A stretch of 45,271 nt of DNA from Sphingomonas sp. (lineage in GTDB: Bacteria > Pseudomonadota > Alphaproteobacteria > Sphingomonadales > Sphingomonadaceae), in NCBI GenBank assembly GCA_013816595.1, contig JACDEB010000007.1:1-45271 (forward strand), given 5' to 3'. Position numbers and translations under genes: made by a program. Position 1 is the stretch's first letter; every line of letters begins with the position of its first letter. Positions 8,094 through 17,039 of this stretch are shown piece after piece. The notes beneath the pieces are model-generated. The model ran no database searches. It was given only the letters and a program-made list of their open reading frames with translations, and was not told where the DNA came from.

Positions 8094-8756
8094 ATGTACC
8101 GGGTCCTGGATATCCTGACCGGCGAAGAGGTCGCGCAATGCCGCCAGATCGCGGCCTCGACCCCGTTCGTCGACGGGCGCATCACCAACCCCCACAACAT
8201 CGCCAAGCAGAACGAGCAATTGCACGACGCCAGTGCCTATCAGCAAAGTTCGGATTTGCTCGGCGCGGCGCTGGCGCGCTCGCCCGAATTCGCCGAATTC
8301 GCCTTTCCGGTGTCGCTCGCTCCGCCGCTCATCACCCGTTACAAGCCGGGCATGAAATATGGCGCTCACGCCGACGCCGCCTTCATCCAGCTTCCCGGTG
8401 CGACCATCCGCAGCGATTTGAGCTGCACCATCTTCCTCAACGACCCGGCCGATTATGACGGCGGCGAGCTTCACATCCGGCTCGGCGACGGCGACCTCAA
8501 GTTCAAGCTCCAGCCCGGCGAAGCGATCGTCTATCCGTCCGACAGCCTGCATCAGGTGATGCCGGTGACCAAGGGCGAGCGGCTGGTCGCGATCACCTTC
8601 ATCCAGAGCCGCATCGCCGACCCCTTCCGTCGCAACCTCCTCTACGAATTGAACGAAGTCGCAGCGCTCGAGGGGCTGAAGATGGAGCACGACAATTTCA
8701 GCCGGCTGCAGTTGATCCAACAGAATCTGCTCCGCTACTGGAGCGACATGCCCTAG
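8094..8756 (+). CDS. PKHD-type Fe(II)/2-oxoglutarate hydroxylase (PiuC/YbiX family)
   Basis: An Fe(II)- and 2-oxoglutarate-dependent dioxygenase of the PiuC/YbiX family. The iron triad is visible as His92 and Asp94 in GAHADAAF and His153 in DSLHQV. Arg163 in KGERLVAI should bind the 2-oxoglutarate carboxylate. Other family motifs are SCTIFLNDPADYDGGEL and PGEAIVYPSDSLH. The protein is about 220 residues, the usual size, with no signal peptide. The ATG at 8094 follows GGGGGAGGAAGA. Family members often sit beside TonB-dependent receptors; here the partner is the sulfotransferase-like gene just upstream. The natural substrate of the family is not established. Its TAG stop overlaps, tail to tail, the stop of the minus-strand membrane protein. 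Confidence 0.93.
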   Translation: MYRVLDILTGEEVAQCRQIAASTPFVDGRITNPHNIAKQNEQLHDASAYQQSSDLLGAALARSPEFAEFAFPVSLAPPLITRYKPGMKYGAHADAAFIQLPGATIRSDLSCTIFLNDPADYDGGELHIRLGDGDLKFKLQPGEAIVYPSDSLHQVMPVTKGERLVAITFIQSRIADPFRRNLLYELNEVAALEGLKMEHDNFSRLQLIQQNLLRYWSDMP

Positions 8757-9268
8757 ATATTCCTCGGCCATTCGAAGATCGGGCGTTTCACATAAAGTCC
8801 CTCTAGCAAGCCTCCGAGGGCCCTAGTGTTTCGATCGAATTTGATTGTCGATCCGTCGGAAAAATTGAGAATTATGTCTAATTGCCCGAACTTCACCGAC
8901 CTCAAAGTTTCAAATTCTACCTCGGTCATGGCGCCGTGATAACGGAATTCCAATTTCGATCCCTCCCAGCTGGCTCTCTGACGAGCGTGGCGAAAGACGA
9001 CCCAAATACTCCTTAGCCAACCGGCGCCGAAAAGCACCGGCAAGAAAAGAAAACTGGGGGTTGGGCGACCGACGATAAGCTGCGGCAAACACAGCGGTAG
9101 CATGAACGACGTCATCAGCAGGCCAAGCCAAACCACCCCGCCGACCTTGGGTTTGCGTCGGCTGCTATCGATCCTCTTCTGCGCGACCAGATAGTAGATC
9201 GAGACGGCGCCGACAGCCAGTGCTTCCAAGTGGAAGATCGGCAAGATCAGCTCTGTCCATTCCCTCAC
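8753..9268 (-). CDS. Hypothetical membrane protein, AT-richer than neighbours
   Basis: I do not recognise the family. The protein has about three hydrophobic segments: around TELILPIFHLEALAVGAVSI, then VVWLGLLMTSFMLPLCLPQL, then SFLFLPVLFGAGW. A soluble C-terminal part follows (KLEFRYHGAMTEVEFETLRS), which could be a small beta-rich, PH-like domain. I prefer the GTG at 9266-9268 because the frame upstream is Arg/Ser/Pro-rich and antisense to another gene; there is no strong ribosome site, so the start is uncertain. The DNA from about 8,757 to 9,200 is clearly less GC-rich than its surroundings and uses codons such as ATT, TCA and AAT more freely, a possible sign of transfer. Its stop overlaps that of the PKHD hydroxylase. 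Confidence 0.65.
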   Translation of the reverse strand: MREWTELILPIFHLEALAVGAVSIYYLVAQKRIDSSRRKPKVGGVVWLGLLMTSFMLPLCLPQLIVGRPTPSFLFLPVLFGAGWLRSIWVVFRHARQRASWEGSKLEFRYHGAMTEVEFETLRSVKFGQLDIILNFSDGSTIKFDRNTRALGGLLEGLYVKRPIFEWPRNI

Positions 9269-9293
9269 GGCCCCGGCCTGATGAGTCCGAAGT

Positions 9294-9767
9294 TCAATTG
9301 GCGGCGGCCGCCGCGGGCGGGCTCGACATATGTTCGTGGATGATCTTCCACGATCCGTCGGATTGGCGCTGGAAGACGTCGGTGAAACGTGCTGAAACCG
9401 TCGGCCGAGCAACCCCTGCCTGGACGGTGAAGTTTTCGATCCCCGAACTGATGAAGGCATCGCCGCCCAATAGCTGGATGCGGCGCTGGCTGACCTTGTA
9501 ATCGGCCGGTTTCATGCTGTTGAAATTGCGCGCCCAGCCGGTCTGGATCTTGCGGTCGTCCGACGGGTCGGCGGTGCCGGCGTCGAACATTACCGCTTTG
9601 TCGGCATATTGGGCCATGATCTTGTTGGTATCGCCAGTGGTAAAATTCTCTTCGGCGCTTTCGGCGATCTGCGCGGCCTGGGCTTCGGTCACCGGCGGCT
9701 GGCCGCTTGGTGCCTTCTGGCACGCGGCCAAACCCGCAATGAGTGCAATCGTGGCGAATCTGCGCAT
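9294..9767 (-). CDS. DUF4440/SnoaL-like lipoprotein
   Basis: A small envelope lipoprotein. MRRFATIALIAGLAAC has a lipobox with Cys16. The mature part fits the NTF2-like DUF4440 pattern: an N-terminal helix (QAAQIAESAEENFTTGDTNK), IMAQYADKAVMFDAG, then beta strands ending in ARFTDVFQRQSDGSWKIIHE. This family often has no known activity and may bind small ligands. CAAGGGAGCCACGGG before the ATG gives a good ribosome site. It is 157 residues and lies between asd and the AT-richer membrane protein on the same strand, 25 bases from the latter's likely GTG start, so the two may be co-transcribed. Confidence 0.85.
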   Translation of the reverse strand: MRRFATIALIAGLAACQKAPSGQPPVTEAQAAQIAESAEENFTTGDTNKIMAQYADKAVMFDAGTADPSDDRKIQTGWARNFNSMKPADYKVSQRRIQLLGGDAFISSGIENFTVQAGVARPTVSARFTDVFQRQSDGSWKIIHEHMSSPPAAAAAN

Positions 9768-9804
9768 CCCGTGGCTCCCTTGCTGGAGCGAGCGATGCTA
9801 AGGC

Positions 9805-10833
9805 TTAAGCCGCTTTCTGCAAGTGGCGGCGGCCGAGCAATTCGGCGATCTGGACCGCGTTGAGCGCCGCGCCCTTGCGGAGATTGTCGCTGACGATCCA
9901 CATGCTGAGGCCATTGTCGACCGTCGAATCCTCACGGATACGGCTGACGAAGGTGGCATAATCGCCGACGCATTCGACCGGCGTGACATAGCCGCCGTCC
10001 TCGCGCTTATCGACCACCATGACGCCCGGCGATTCGCGCAGGATCGAGCGCGCCTGGGCGGCGCTGATCTCATTTTCGAACTCGATATTGACCGCTTCCG
10101 AATGACCGACGAACACCGGGACCCGGACGCAGGTCGCGGTGACCTTGATCTTTGGGTCGAGGATCTTCTTGGTTTCGACGACCATCTTCCATTCTTCCTT
10201 GGTCGAACCATCGTCGAGGAAAACATCGATGTGGGGGATGACGTTGAACGCGATCTGCTTGGTGAAAAAGGCCGGAGTATTGGCATCGCCGACAAAGATG
10301 TTGCGGCTTTGCTCGAACAACTCGTCCATCCCGACTTTGCCCGCGCCCGACACCGATTGGTAGGTCGCGACGACCACCCGCTTGATGGTCGCGGCGTCGT
10401 GCAGCGGCTTGAGCGCGACGACCAGTTGCGCGGTCGAGCAATTGGGATTGGCGACGATGTTCTTGGCGCGATAGCCGGCGATCGCCTCGGGGTTCACTTC
10501 GGGCACGATCAACGGCACGTCCGGATCCATCCGGTAAAAGGATGAATTGTCGATCACCGTGCAGCCCGCGGCAGCGCATCGCGGCGCGTACATTTCGCTG
10601 ACCTTGGCGCCGGCGGCGAACAACGCCATGTCCCAGCCCTCGAAATCGAAATGATCGATATTCTGGACCTTCAATTCCTTGCCGCTATCGCCGAAATCGA
10701 TCACGTCGCCGGTCGAGCGTGAACTCGCCACCGCGGCCACCTCGTCGGCGGGGAATTGCCGCTCGGCGAGGATGTTGAGGATTTCGCGCCCGACATTGCC
10801 GGTCGCACCGACGACCGCGATCCGGTAGCCCAC
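9805..10833 (-). CDS. asd: Aspartate-semialdehyde dehydrogenase
   Basis: Reduces aspartyl phosphate to aspartate semialdehyde with NADPH, the branch point to lysine/diaminopimelate, threonine and methionine. The N-terminal dinucleotide fold begins YRIAVVGATGNVGREIL. The catalytic Cys132 is in VANPNCSTAQL. Other motifs are TYQSVSGAGKVGMDEL and VPVFVGHSEAVN, with the catalytic-site His in GHSEA. At 342 residues it is full length. The start is a GTG at 10831-10833, with AAGGAG nine bases upstream; a nearby ATG is out of frame. The diaminopimelate epimerase gene dapF lies 9 kb away on the other strand, so the pathway is not in one operon here. It is divergent from the M28 peptidase gene. Confidence 0.97.
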   Translation of the reverse strand: MGYRIAVVGATGNVGREILNILAERQFPADEVAAVASSRSTGDVIDFGDSGKELKVQNIDHFDFEGWDMALFAAGAKVSEMYAPRCAAAGCTVIDNSSFYRMDPDVPLIVPEVNPEAIAGYRAKNIVANPNCSTAQLVVALKPLHDAATIKRVVVATYQSVSGAGKVGMDELFEQSRNIFVGDANTPAFFTKQIAFNVIPHIDVFLDDGSTKEEWKMVVETKKILDPKIKVTATCVRVPVFVGHSEAVNIEFENEISAAQARSILRESPGVMVVDKREDGGYVTPVECVGDYATFVSRIREDSTVDNGLSMWIVSDNLRKGAALNAVQIAELLGRRHLQKAA

Positions 10834-10911
10834 GTCTGCATGCTCCTTTGAAAGCTGTGGCTTGCACCTAGGAGCGAAGCACGCAAAGTCAATTGCAGGG
10901 GGGCGCCGAAC

Positions 10912-13098
10912 ATGCGCAATTCACGCTTGGTCTTCGCGGTCATCGCGCTGCTGATGGCGGTCTTCGCGGTGAAGGGCATGCTGCTCGTTCCGCCGCCGCC
11001 GCCGCCGGGCAGCGCGTTCGACACTGGCCGGGCGATTAGCCGATTGCAGCGCGTCCTTGGAGATCAGCGCCCGCACCCGGTCGACAGCGACGCCAATGAC
11101 GCGGTGCGCGGGCGGCTGGTGGCGGAATTGCGCGGCCTGGGCCTCGACCCGCTGGTGCGCGAACGACAGGATTGTCGCGGAATGCCAAAGTCGCGGACGA
11201 TAAGCTGCAGTCGAACGCACAATGTCGTGGCCGTGATCGGCGGCGACCGGCCGGGCAACGCGCTTCTGCTCAACGCCCATTATGACAGCACTCCGACGGG
11301 GCCGGGCGCGGCCGACGACGGTATCGGCGTCGCTACCCTGCTTGAGGTCGCGGCCAACCTTCAGGCGCGACCGCCAGCGCATCCGGTCATCCTGCTGTTC
11401 AACGAAGGCGAGGAATATGGCCTCAACGGTGCCGGCGCATTCGTCGATGGCGATCCGCTGGCGGCCCAGGTCGGAGCGCTGATCAATATCGAGGCGCGCG
11501 GGGTCAGCGGTCCGGCGGTGATGTTCGAGACCAGCGAGCCCAATGGGGCCGCGCTCGCCGATTATGTGGGCGGTGCGACCCGCCCCTACGCCAATTCGCT
11601 GATGACCGATTTCGCTCGGCTCATTCCCAATTACACGGATGTCGTGGTGTTCAAGGACAAGGGCTGGCGGACCCTGAGCTTCGCCATCACCGGCAATGAA
11701 ACGCGCTACCATTCGCCCGGCGATACCGTCCAGGCGCTGAATCGCGACAGCCTCTATCACATGGGTAGCGAGGTGCTCGCGGCGACCCGAGCGCTGTCCC
11801 CAGCGCCGTCCGCCGGGGCCGCGCGCTGGGCCTATGCCGACATCGCCGGACGGGTGATGGTGCGCCTTCCGCTGCTGCTGGCGGCATTGCTCCTGGGCGG
11901 GCTGTTGCTCGGAAGCGGGGTGCTCGCGTGGCGCGGCAAGTCGCTCGGGCGGCCGCTGCTAGCGGTGTCAGGCGCGGTCGCGGCGGCGATTGCGATCGCG
12001 TTCGGGTCGAGTTTCCTCGCCGGACTACTGCGCGCCGGCGATTATTGGCGCGCCACCCCGCTGGTCCCCTATCTGGCGCTTTATGCATCGCTGCTGGCGG
12101 CGGAGCTCGGCGTGTTGCGCTGGCTCGGCGGTAAGGTCGATACCCAGCGTCTGCGGCTGGCGAGTTGGCTGCTCGTCCTGCTGTTCGGCGGCGCACTGTC
12201 GCTGGCCGTCCCCGGAGCAACGATCATCTTCCTCGTCGGCCCAGCACTGGCGCTCGCCGGGCTCGCGATCCCGAAGGCGCGGACGCCGTTGCTGTGGGCC
12301 GGTGCGCTGATCCAATTGGTGATGTTCGCCGAGCTGCTTGCATCGCTCGAAATGCTACTGATCGACGGGCCCTTGTGGTCGGTTACGCCTTTGGCCTCAC
12401 TCGGCGCCTTGCCATTGCTGGTCGAGGTCGCGCATCGCCCTGTCCGCCCCGCGATTGTTGCGCTAGCCGGTCTTGCGGCAATCCTGGGGCTTGCGGCGTT
12501 GATGCTGCCGCGTTCGAGCGCCGAGCGGCCCCTCGCCTTCACCCTCGATTATGTTCGCGATGACGGCGCGCGCAAGGCGCATTGGGCGGTGGCGAGCAAG
12601 CAGGCGCCGCTCCCCGCCGATTGGGACAAGATCGGGCGCTGGGAGCGCGGGGTTCTGCCCTATAGCGGACGGACGCGCTGGCTGGCCGACGCGCCGCTGG
12701 TCGAGGTTCCCAGCGGCTCGATCCGCAAGCTCGCCGAAATGCGCATCGGCAACGACCGGATCGTTCGCCTCAAACTCGATCGCGGCGGCGGAAATGCGTT
12801 GATGATCAGGTTCGACAAGGGCGTTCCCGTCAAAGCGATGGGGCTTCCGGGGGCGATACGGGCGATCGACAACGACGCCGAGGTCGAACCGAACATCCTG
12901 CGCTGCAGCGGCCGCTCCTGCGACGGGCTGGTGGTCGACGTGCGCCTTGGCGGCCGCCAACCGGTCGCGGCCAAGCTGGTGACGACCCGCTTTGCCTTGC
13001 CGGCACAAGGCGCTTCGATCAACGCCATGCGGCCACCTCATTCCCATCCGCAATATGCGCCCAACAGCAGCATCCGGATCGCCGACGTCACGCTCTGA
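10912..13098 (+). CDS. M28-family membrane metallopeptidase
   Basis: A two-zinc aminopeptidase domain fused to a polytopic membrane region, like endoplasmic reticulum metallopeptidase 1. An N-terminal hydrophobic helix (LVFAVIALLMAVFAVKGMLL) is followed by a proline run. The M28 domain (about residues 40-300) shows the zinc ligands and catalytic acids: His123 and Asp125 in NAHYDST, Asp135-Asp136 in GAADDGIG, Glu167-Glu168 in FNEGEEYG, Glu194 in NIEARG, and His267 in RYHSPGD. From about residue 315 to 530 come roughly eight to nine membrane helices, then a soluble C-terminal domain of about 190 residues with no named motif. The peptidase domain is probably periplasmic. Its substrate is unknown. 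GGGGGGCGCCGAAC precedes the ATG. It is monocistronic and converges on rplS. Confidence 0.9.
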   Translation: MRNSRLVFAVIALLMAVFAVKGMLLVPPPPPPGSAFDTGRAISRLQRVLGDQRPHPVDSDANDAVRGRLVAELRGLGLDPLVRERQDCRGMPKSRTISCSRTHNVVAVIGGDRPGNALLLNAHYDSTPTGPGAADDGIGVATLLEVAANLQARPPAHPVILLFNEGEEYGLNGAGAFVDGDPLAAQVGALINIEARGVSGPAVMFETSEPNGAALADYVGGATRPYANSLMTDFARLIPNYTDVVVFKDKGWRTLSFAITGNETRYHSPGDTVQALNRDSLYHMGSEVLAATRALSPAPSAGAARWAYADIAGRVMVRLPLLLAALLLGGLLLGSGVLAWRGKSLGRPLLAVSGAVAAAIAIAFGSSFLAGLLRAGDYWRATPLVPYLALYASLLAAELGVLRWLGGKVDTQRLRLASWLLVLLFGGALSLAVPGATIIFLVGPALALAGLAIPKARTPLLWAGALIQLVMFAELLASLEMLLIDGPLWSVTPLASLGALPLLVEVAHRPVRPAIVALAGLAAILGLAALMLPRSSAERPLAFTLDYVRDDGARKAHWAVASKQAPLPADWDKIGRWERGVLPYSGRTRWLADAPLVEVPSGSIRKLAEMRIGNDRIVRLKLDRGGGNALMIRFDKGVPVKAMGLPGAIRAIDNDAEVEPNILRCSGRSCDGLVVDVRLGGRQPVAAKLVTTRFALPAQGASINAMRPPHSHPQYAPNSSIRIADVTL

Positions 13099-13102
13099 CG
13101 AT

Positions 13103-13131
13103 AAAAAAAGGGCGGCCCCGAAAGACCGCCC
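13103..13131 (-). terminator. Intrinsic terminator of the rplS transcript
   Basis: Read on the minus strand, GGGCGG pairs with CCGCCC around a loop of about ten bases and is followed by seven T. It lies 30 bases past the rplS stop and just after the stop of the convergent M28 peptidase gene, which it probably does not serve because no T run follows on the plus strand. Confidence 0.85.
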
Positions 13132-13160
13132 TCGATATTCTTGAACCACAGCGCCGACGA

Positions 13161-13646
13161 TTATTCCTCGGTTGCTTTGGCCTTTTCCTTGGTCTTTTCC
13201 GTGGCCTTGGCAGCGGCAGCGGCCTTGGCAGCCGATGCTTCGGCAGCGCGGGCAGCCTTGGCTTCGGCCTTGGCGGCTTCGTGCTTGGGATCGCGGCGCT
13301 CGGCGATACGGGCCGATTTGCCGGTCCGGCCGCGCAGATAATAAAGCTTGGCCCGGCGCACCGCACCACGGCGAACGACCTCGATATGATCGATGATCGG
13401 CGAATAAAGCGGGAAGACGCGCTCGACGCCTTCGCCGAACGAAATCTTGCGCACGGTGAAGCTTGAGCCGACGCCGCGGTTGGAGCGCGCGATGCACACG
13501 CCCTCGAAATTCTGGACCCGGCTGCGTTCGCCTTCGGTGACCTTGACGCCGATGCGCAAGGTGTCGCCGGGGCGGAATTCGGGAACGGGATTGTCCTTGG
13601 TCAGCGCGTCAATTGCTTCGCGCTCCAGGGTTTCGATCAAATTCAT
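13161..13646 (-). CDS. rplS: 50S ribosomal protein L19 with Ala/Lys-rich C-terminal tail
   Basis: Ribosomal protein L19 sits at the 30S-50S interface. Residues 1-115 are canonical: [60 protein letters not shown] and [17 protein letters not shown]. From about residue 120 to 161 a low-complexity tail rich in Ala, Lys and Glu is added, which the usual 115-125-residue protein lacks. It is the last gene of its cluster. Its ATG overlaps the trmD stop as ATGA, and a strong terminator lies 30 bases downstream. The order trmD-rplS is the standard bacterial one. Confidence 0.97.
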   Translation of the reverse strand: MNLIETLEREAIDALTKDNPVPEFRPGDTLRIGVKVTEGERSRVQNFEGVCIARSNRGVGSSFTVRKISFGEGVERVFPLYSPIIDHIEVVRRGAVRRAKLYYLRGRTGKSARIAERRDPKHEAAKAEAKAARAAEASAAKAAAAAKATEKTKEKAKATEE

Positions 13647-14380
13647 TTCATCTTGCCTTCGTTGTCACGCTGCGCACCAGAGGGCGGTGCCTGCGATGCG
13701 CCCCCGTGGCGCAAAGTCAGGTCGGGCCGCCGTAGCCGTGTATCGCGCAATGCCATTTCGTGGCGCCACGCGGCGATTTTCGCATGATCCCCCGATCGCA
13801 GCACTTCGGGGATCGTGCGTCCTTCCCAGTCGACTGGTCGGGTATAATGCGGATATTCGAGCAGCCCCGTCTCAAAGCTCTCTTCCTCACCGCTGGAGGC
13901 CGCGCCCATTACGCCGGGAAGCAGCCGAACGCAAGTATCGAGCAGGACCATCGCCGCAAGCTCGCCGCCCGACAGCACATAATCGCCGATGCTGACCGGC
14001 TCGACCGGCCGCGCCTCGAAAATGCGCTCGTCAAAGCCTTCGAAGCGGCCGCACAGGATGATTGCCCCAGCGCCGCTGGCAAGGTCCCGCGCCCGGGCCT
14101 GGCTAAGCGGCGCACCGCGCGGGGTCATCGCCAGCATCGGCCGGGTGTCGGCAACCGCGTCCAGCGCCGCCGCGAGAATGTCGCAGCGCAAAACCATCCC
14201 AGCACCGCCGCCCGCCGGGGTATCGTCAACGCTTTTGTGCTTGTCGGTAGCGAAATCGCGTATCTGGACGGTGTCCAGTTCCCACAGCCCGTTTTTGAGG
14301 GCGGTCCCGGCGAGGCTCAAGCCAAGCGGCCCCGGGAACATCTCCGGATAGAGGGTCAGGACGGTGGCGCGGAAACTCAT
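13643..14380 (-). CDS. trmD: tRNA (guanine37-N1)-methyltransferase
   Basis: Methylates G37 next to the anticodon of tRNAs that read CNN codons, preventing +1 frameshifts; SAM is the donor. The SPOUT trefoil-knot motifs are visible: [31 protein letters not shown] and [19 protein letters not shown]. The C-terminal domain has [20 protein letters not shown] and [20 protein letters not shown]. It is 245 residues, full length. The start [15 protein letters not shown] is the ATG at 14378-14380. This start overlaps the stop of the upstream small membrane protein, and the trmD stop overlaps the rplS start, so three genes are translationally coupled. Confidence 0.97.
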   Translation of the reverse strand: MSFRATVLTLYPEMFPGPLGLSLAGTALKNGLWELDTVQIRDFATDKHKSVDDTPAGGGAGMVLRCDILAAALDAVADTRPMLAMTPRGAPLSQARARDLASGAGAIILCGRFEGFDERIFEARPVEPVSIGDYVLSGGELAAMVLLDTCVRLLPGVMGAASSGEEESFETGLLEYPHYTRPVDWEGRTIPEVLRSGDHAKIAAWRHEMALRDTRLRRPDLTLRHGGASQAPPSGAQRDNEGKMK

Positions 14381-14697
14381 CGGCGGCTCCGCGATCGCGC
14401 CAGCATCGCTCCGGCAAGACCGCCGACGAAGGCCCAGGCGGTGAACATCGCGCCATATGTCGCGACCGCCCGAAGTGCGAGATCGTGCATGTCGCCGCCA
14501 CTTGCCGGCCGGGCCGAACGAATGACCAGCATCACCGCCACTGTCGCAATCATCGTCACCAGCGGCAGAAACGATGCCGCGATGACCATTCGCCGCGATT
14601 GTGGCCATGTCGGCCGCAGCGCCGCGAGCAATGCGGCAATGCCCGCCCCCATCACCGCGGCGAGCAAAAATCCGATCAGAAGCATCTTTACGTCCAT
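14377..14697 (-). CDS. Small membrane protein upstream of trmD
   Basis: I do not recognise a named family. The roughly 106-residue product has about three hydrophobic segments: [19 protein letters not shown], then [20 protein letters not shown], and [19 protein letters not shown], ending in a basic RSRSRR. The start MDVKMLLIG at 14695-14697 has no obvious ribosome site; an ATG four codons later is possible. Its stop codon overlaps the trmD start, so the pair should be co-translated. It occupies the place where rimM would normally precede trmD. The DNA between it and the divergent FAD reductase gene (74 bases) must hold the promoter for the membrane protein-trmD-rplS transcript. Confidence 0.75.
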   Translation of the reverse strand: MDVKMLLIGFLLAAVMGAGIAALLAALRPTWPQSRRMVIAASFLPLVTMIATVAVMLVIRSARPASGGDMHDLALRAVATYGAMFTAWAFVGGLAGAMLARSRSRR

Positions 14698-14771
14698 GGC
14701 GACGGCGCTTAGCCGCCAGCCCCGATCTTCGCCAGACTGGAACAAGCGGCCGCGGCGTGCTTTGGGCGGCA

Positions 14772-15731
14772 ATGGCCAATGACATTCTCGACTGCCTGGT
14801 AATCGGCGGCGGCCCGGCGGGCCTGACCGCGGCGATTTATCTGTCGCGCTATCATTTGAACATCATGGTGGTCGATGGCGGGAAAAGCCGCGCCAACTGG
14901 ATCCCGACCAGCCACAATCACGCCGGCTTTCCAGCGGGCATCAACGGCAAGGAATTGCTGCGCCTGATGCGCGAACAGGCGCAGCTTTACGGAACCTGCA
15001 TCGAAACAGCCCAGGTGACCAGGATCGATCGCGGCGAAGACGGGCTGTTCACCGCCGATTATGGGTCGGGACCGATCGTATCGCGCACCGTCCTGTTGGC
15101 GACCGGAGTGACCAACCGCCGGCCGCAGATGGACGAAGAATTGCACGATGCCGCTTTGGCAGAAGGACTGATCCGCTATTGCCCGATCTGCGACGGCTTT
15201 GAAATCACGGACAAGAAGGTGGCGGTGATCGGCAATGCCGACCGCGGACCGGGTGAAGCGATTTTCCTGCGCAGCTACACCGCCGACCTGACGCTCATCG
15301 ATCCCGATGGCCCGATCGATGTCAGCGCGGAAGATCGCAAGCGGCTCGAGCAGGCGGGCGTGAAGATGATCGACGGGCCGGTGTCGTTAATCGAACCGGG
15401 CGAATGCGAAATCCATGTCGAGACTGCCGCCGGACGCCTGGCATTCGAAAGCATCTACCCAGCGCTGGGCAGCGACACCCATGTCCAGCTGGCGGAAATG
15501 CTCGGGGCGAAACTGAGCGCGGATTGCTGTGTCGTCGTCGACAGCCATCAACGGGCCAGCGTGCCGGGGTTCTATGCCGCCGGGGATGTGGTCAAGGGTC
15601 TCGACCAGATCAGCCACGCCATGGGCGAAGGCGGCGTCGCGTCGACGACCATTCGCAATGACCTGGCAAAGGAACGGCCGATGATGCGCGAAGGGACGGA
15701 AGCGATGGAGCGGGCGGGCGAAGGCAGTTAA
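14772..15731 (+). CDS. Thioredoxin-reductase-like FAD/NAD(P) oxidoreductase
   Basis: A soluble flavoprotein of the thioredoxin reductase class, about 319 residues. The FAD fold opens with [19 protein letters not shown]. The redox pair is Cys137/Cys140 in [10 protein letters not shown], the position of CATC in true TrxB. The second FAD motif is [20 protein letters not shown] near the C-terminus. The NADPH-binding segment reads [13 protein letters not shown] rather than the usual GGGDSA, so it may belong to a side branch with another cofactor or electron acceptor. The start is the ATG at 14772; the open frame upstream is antisense to the membrane protein. It lies against the grain of the ribosomal cluster, and its TAA overlaps the rimM stop on the other strand. 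Confidence 0.88.
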   Translation: MANDILDCLVIGGGPAGLTAAIYLSRYHLNIMVVDGGKSRANWIPTSHNHAGFPAGINGKELLRLMREQAQLYGTCIETAQVTRIDRGEDGLFTADYGSGPIVSRTVLLATGVTNRRPQMDEELHDAALAEGLIRYCPICDGFEITDKKVAVIGNADRGPGEAIFLRSYTADLTLIDPDGPIDVSAEDRKRLEQAGVKMIDGPVSLIEPGECEIHVETAAGRLAFESIYPALGSDTHVQLAEMLGAKLSADCCVVVDSHQRASVPGFYAAGDVVKGLDQISHAMGEGGVASTTIRNDLAKERPMMREGTEAMERAGEGS

Positions 15732-16225
15732 GCAAGAAACTCCGGATCGAGCATGATGTGCTCGCCCGCCCAATCGGCGATTCCGGGGCGGAATGGGATG
15801 AGCTGGCGTTTGCCGTCCTCGGCTTCGATTTCAAGCAGGTCGCCAGCGCCGAAATTCTCGACCGCGACCACGCTTCCGACCGCGGTGCCCTCGCGATCGA
15901 CACACAAAGTGCCGATCACGTCCGAATGATAATATTCGCCCGCTTCCAGCGGCGGCAGGGAATCGCGATCGACCTCGACCAATGACCCGCGCAGACTTTC
16001 GGCGGCGGAGCGGTCGTCGACGCCTTCAATGCGCGCGGTGGCATTCTTGCCCTGGTCACGAACCGCAAGCAGCCGTCGGCGTTCCCCACCGACAAACAGA
16101 TAATCGTAAGCGGCGAGGCTTTTCGCGCTGTCGCTGAACAGCTTCAGGCGCAGCTCGCCCTTCACTCCATGAGCGCCGGCAACCGCGGCAAGCGCGATCC
16201 GCTTTTCCGAGGCCGCCGGCGTCAT
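15728..16225 (-). CDS. rimM: Ribosome maturation factor RimM
   Basis: Binds ribosomal protein S19 and helps 16S rRNA head processing during 30S assembly. The N-terminal domain has [20 protein letters not shown], the RimM signature. The PRC-barrel domain has [36 protein letters not shown] and the terminal [11 protein letters not shown]. It is 165 residues, full length. Only 3 bases separate its start from the rpsP stop upstream, as in the usual rpsP-rimM pair. Downstream, trmD would be expected but an opposing flavoprotein gene intervenes and overlaps the rimM stop. Confidence 0.97.
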   Translation of the reverse strand: MTPAASEKRIALAAVAGAHGVKGELRLKLFSDSAKSLAAYDYLFVGGERRRLLAVRDQGKNATARIEGVDDRSAAESLRGSLVEVDRDSLPPLEAGEYYHSDVIGTLCVDREGTAVGSVVAVENFGAGDLLEIEAEDGKRQLIPFRPGIADWAGEHIMLDPEFLA

Positions 16226-16228
16226 GAG

Positions 16229-17014
16229 TTATTCGGCCTTCGCTTCCTCGGCATCTTCCGCCGGAGCGTCGGCGGCCGGTGCGTCGGCAGCTGGAGCGTC
16301 CTCAGCAACCGCTTCGACCGGCGCATCTTCAACCACGGCGCCCTCGGCTGGGTCCTGGCTGCTTTCACCGCTGACTTCGGAGGGCTCATCGCCAGCGTCG
16401 CTGTTCGGGGTCGATTCGTTGGTTTCGGCGGCGGCATCGGCGGCCGGAGCTTCCTCAGCGGCGGCTTCGGCCGGGGCTTCCTCGGCGGCAGGCGCTTCGG
16501 CCAGGGCTTCCTCGGCGACAGGCGCTTCGGCAGCGGCGTCCTCAGCGGCGGGCACTTCGGTGGCGGCTTCCTCGGCGACCACTGCCTCTTCGAGGGCGGC
16601 GTCGTCAGCCGGAGCTTCCTCAGCGACAGCCTCTGCCACCGGGGCGTTCTTGGCGTCTTCAGCCGCCTGCTTGGCTTCTTCGGCCTTGGTCGCGATCGAT
16701 TCAACGCGCTCCTTGGCCTTTTCGCCCGGGACGGCCTTGTTCGGATTGTTGCGCGCCGCGCGCTCCTTGATCCCGGCGGCATCGAGGAAGCGGAGGACGC
16801 GGTCCGACGGCTGCGCACCGACGCTCAACCAATGCTTGATGCGGTCGGCGTCGAGCTTGATGCGGTCGGGCGAATCCTTGGCCAGCAGCGGATTATAGGT
16901 GCCGACCTTCTCGATGAAGCGGCCATCGCGCGAATTGCGGCTGTCGGTGACCACGATGCGATAATAAGGACGCTTTTTCGCGCCACCGCGCGCGAGACGA
17001 ATTGCAACTGCCAT
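16229..17014 (-). CDS. rpsP: 30S ribosomal protein S16 with very long acidic tail
   Basis: S16 is an early-binding 30S assembly protein. Residues 1-85 are canonical: [59 protein letters not shown] and [13 protein letters not shown]. Residues about 95-261 are a low-complexity tail built almost wholly from Ala, Glu, Pro, Asp and Val, with many copies of short AAEEAPA-like units. The family is normally 80-90 residues, and sphingomonad forms with tails of some tens of residues are familiar; about 165 is extreme. The tail must be disordered and strongly acidic. AAAGGAA precedes the ATG. The gene lies 25 bases after ffh and 3 bases before rimM. Confidence 0.96.
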   Translation of the reverse strand: MAVAIRLARGGAKKRPYYRIVVTDSRNSRDGRFIEKVGTYNPLLAKDSPDRIKLDADRIKHWLSVGAQPSDRVLRFLDAAGIKERAARNNPNKAVPGEKAKERVESIATKAEEAKQAAEDAKNAPVAEAVAEEAPADDAALEEAVVAEEAATEVPAAEDAAAEAPVAEEALAEAPAAEEAPAEAAAEEAPAADAAAETNESTPNSDAGDEPSEVSGESSQDPAEGAVVEDAPVEAVAEDAPAADAPAADAPAEDAEEAKAE

Positions 17015-17039
17015 TTAATATTCCTTTCAGTGAGTTGAA

